Of a stretch of 5,384 nt of DNA, positions 4,994 through 5,384 are shown piece by piece. The position numbers and the translations under genes were made by a program. The notes beneath the pieces were generated by a model that had not been told where the DNA came from, searched no databases, and saw only the letters and a program-made list of their open reading frames with translations. The first letter of the stretch is position 1. Each line of letters opens with the position of its first letter. The DNA is taken from assembly GCA_019689955.1 (NCBI GenBank), contig JADGGM010000258.1, positions 1-5,384 of the forward strand. The letters are read 5' to 3'. The stretch is from Gemmatimonadaceae bacterium (lineage in GTDB: Bacteria > Gemmatimonadota > Gemmatimonadetes > Gemmatimonadales > Gemmatimonadaceae).

Positions 4994-5384
4994 CTAAGAA
5001 TCGAGGGGGTGTGCCCCCGGGCTCAGCCGATGTGCGAGGAGCTCGGCGGCCCGCTCTCCGCTCGCGACCGCGCCCTCGATCATCGGCGCGGTGAGGTAGT
5101 CCCCCGCGAGCGCCACCGGGAGCGCGGAGATCCCTTCGGCGAGCGCACGGCCGCGCGCGCGGTCCGCCGCGAACCCGGGGGAGGCGAGCGGGGTCCCTTC
5201 ATCGAAGCGATACACCCGAGCGCGCACGACGTGCCCCTGGACCTCGGGGACGAGCGCCTCGATCTCGGGGAGCATCGCGCTCGCGATCCGTGGCGACGGG
5301 CTCCCGGCGAGCTGGTGGATGGCGCGCGGGGTAGGCCAGGCGAGGATCACGTCGCGGTCCGGGGGCGGGTCGGGGATCGAGGCG
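4994..5384 (-). CDS. FAD-dependent amine-oxidase-type oxidoreductase, C-terminal part
   Basis: Only the last 129 residues are visible; the frame is open to the right edge, so the start, including the N-terminal GxGxxG FAD-binding motif, lies outside. The segment GDYLTAPMIEGAVASGERAA (5104-5045) is the typical C-terminal FAD-binding signature of flavin amine oxidases, protoporphyrinogen-oxidase-like and phytoene-desaturase-like proteins, in which the Gly-Asp contacts the flavin and the Glu-Gly-Ala segment leads into the last helix. Before it lies a typical alpha/beta stretch (VVRARVYRFDEGTPLASPGF). The final residues (HRLSPGAHPLDS) look like an unstructured tail. The stop TAG is 67 bases before the fdhA ATG on the same strand, so co-transcription is possible, though no known pathway requires the pair. 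The substrate cannot be told from this fragment; the GTG at 5350 is internal. Confidence 0.8.
   Translation of the reverse strand, partial: ASIPDPPPDRDVILAWPTPRAIHQLAGSPSPRIASAMLPEIEALVPEVQGHVVRARVYRFDEGTPLASPGFAADRARGRALAEGISALPVALAGDYLTAPMIEGAVASGERAAELLAHRLSPGAHPLDS

Overview
This GC-rich bacterial window (roughly two-thirds G+C by eye) holds four genes, all on the minus strand. In transcription order they are the 3' end of an FAD-dependent amine-oxidase-type flavoprotein (4994-5384, running off the right edge), a cysteine-type molybdenum formate dehydrogenase alpha subunit (1921-4926), a small DoxX-like membrane protein broken by a frameshift (1324-1745), and a zinc-dependent L-threonine 3-dehydrogenase (73-1098). 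The strong GC bias and metabolic content fit a free-living, high-GC soil or water bacterium (Gemmatimonadota, Acidobacteriota or similar). No marker in the window fixes the phylum, so that placement is a guess.

Right part (4927-5384): the flavoprotein tail ends 67 bases before the formate dehydrogenase start. The gap contains a strong Shine-Dalgarno-like sequence that is too far from the formate dehydrogenase ATG. A small hairpin covers it, and an 11-codon reading frame lies between it and the ATG and overlaps the start.

Middle (1921-4926): the 1001-residue formate dehydrogenase alpha subunit carries an N-terminal [2Fe-2S] domain, two [4Fe-4S] clusters and the Mo/bis-MGD catalytic module with its own [4Fe-4S] cluster and an active-site Cys. 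It lacks the cysteines of the NuoG-type His-Cys cluster and has about 63 extra residues between the conserved Lys and the active-site Cys. No NuoE/NuoF-like partner subunit or maturation gene is in the window.

Left part (1-1920): a long near-perfect inverted repeat lies between the formate dehydrogenase and the DoxX-like gene. The DoxX-like frame breaks at a G4A4 run. A 225-base gap upstream of tdh holds a candidate terminator, an AT-rich promoter-like island with overlapping dyads and a sigma-54-like motif, and a GC-rich hairpin. The TDH has exactly the length and metal-ligand numbering of E. coli TDH, except that structural zinc ligand Cys93 is Asp.

I see no CRISPR array, insertion sequence, phage gene, tRNA or rRNA. 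The genes look like ordinary metabolism rather than a new system. The points worth checking are the structural oddities of the two dehydrogenases, the frameshift and the regulatory intergenic regions.
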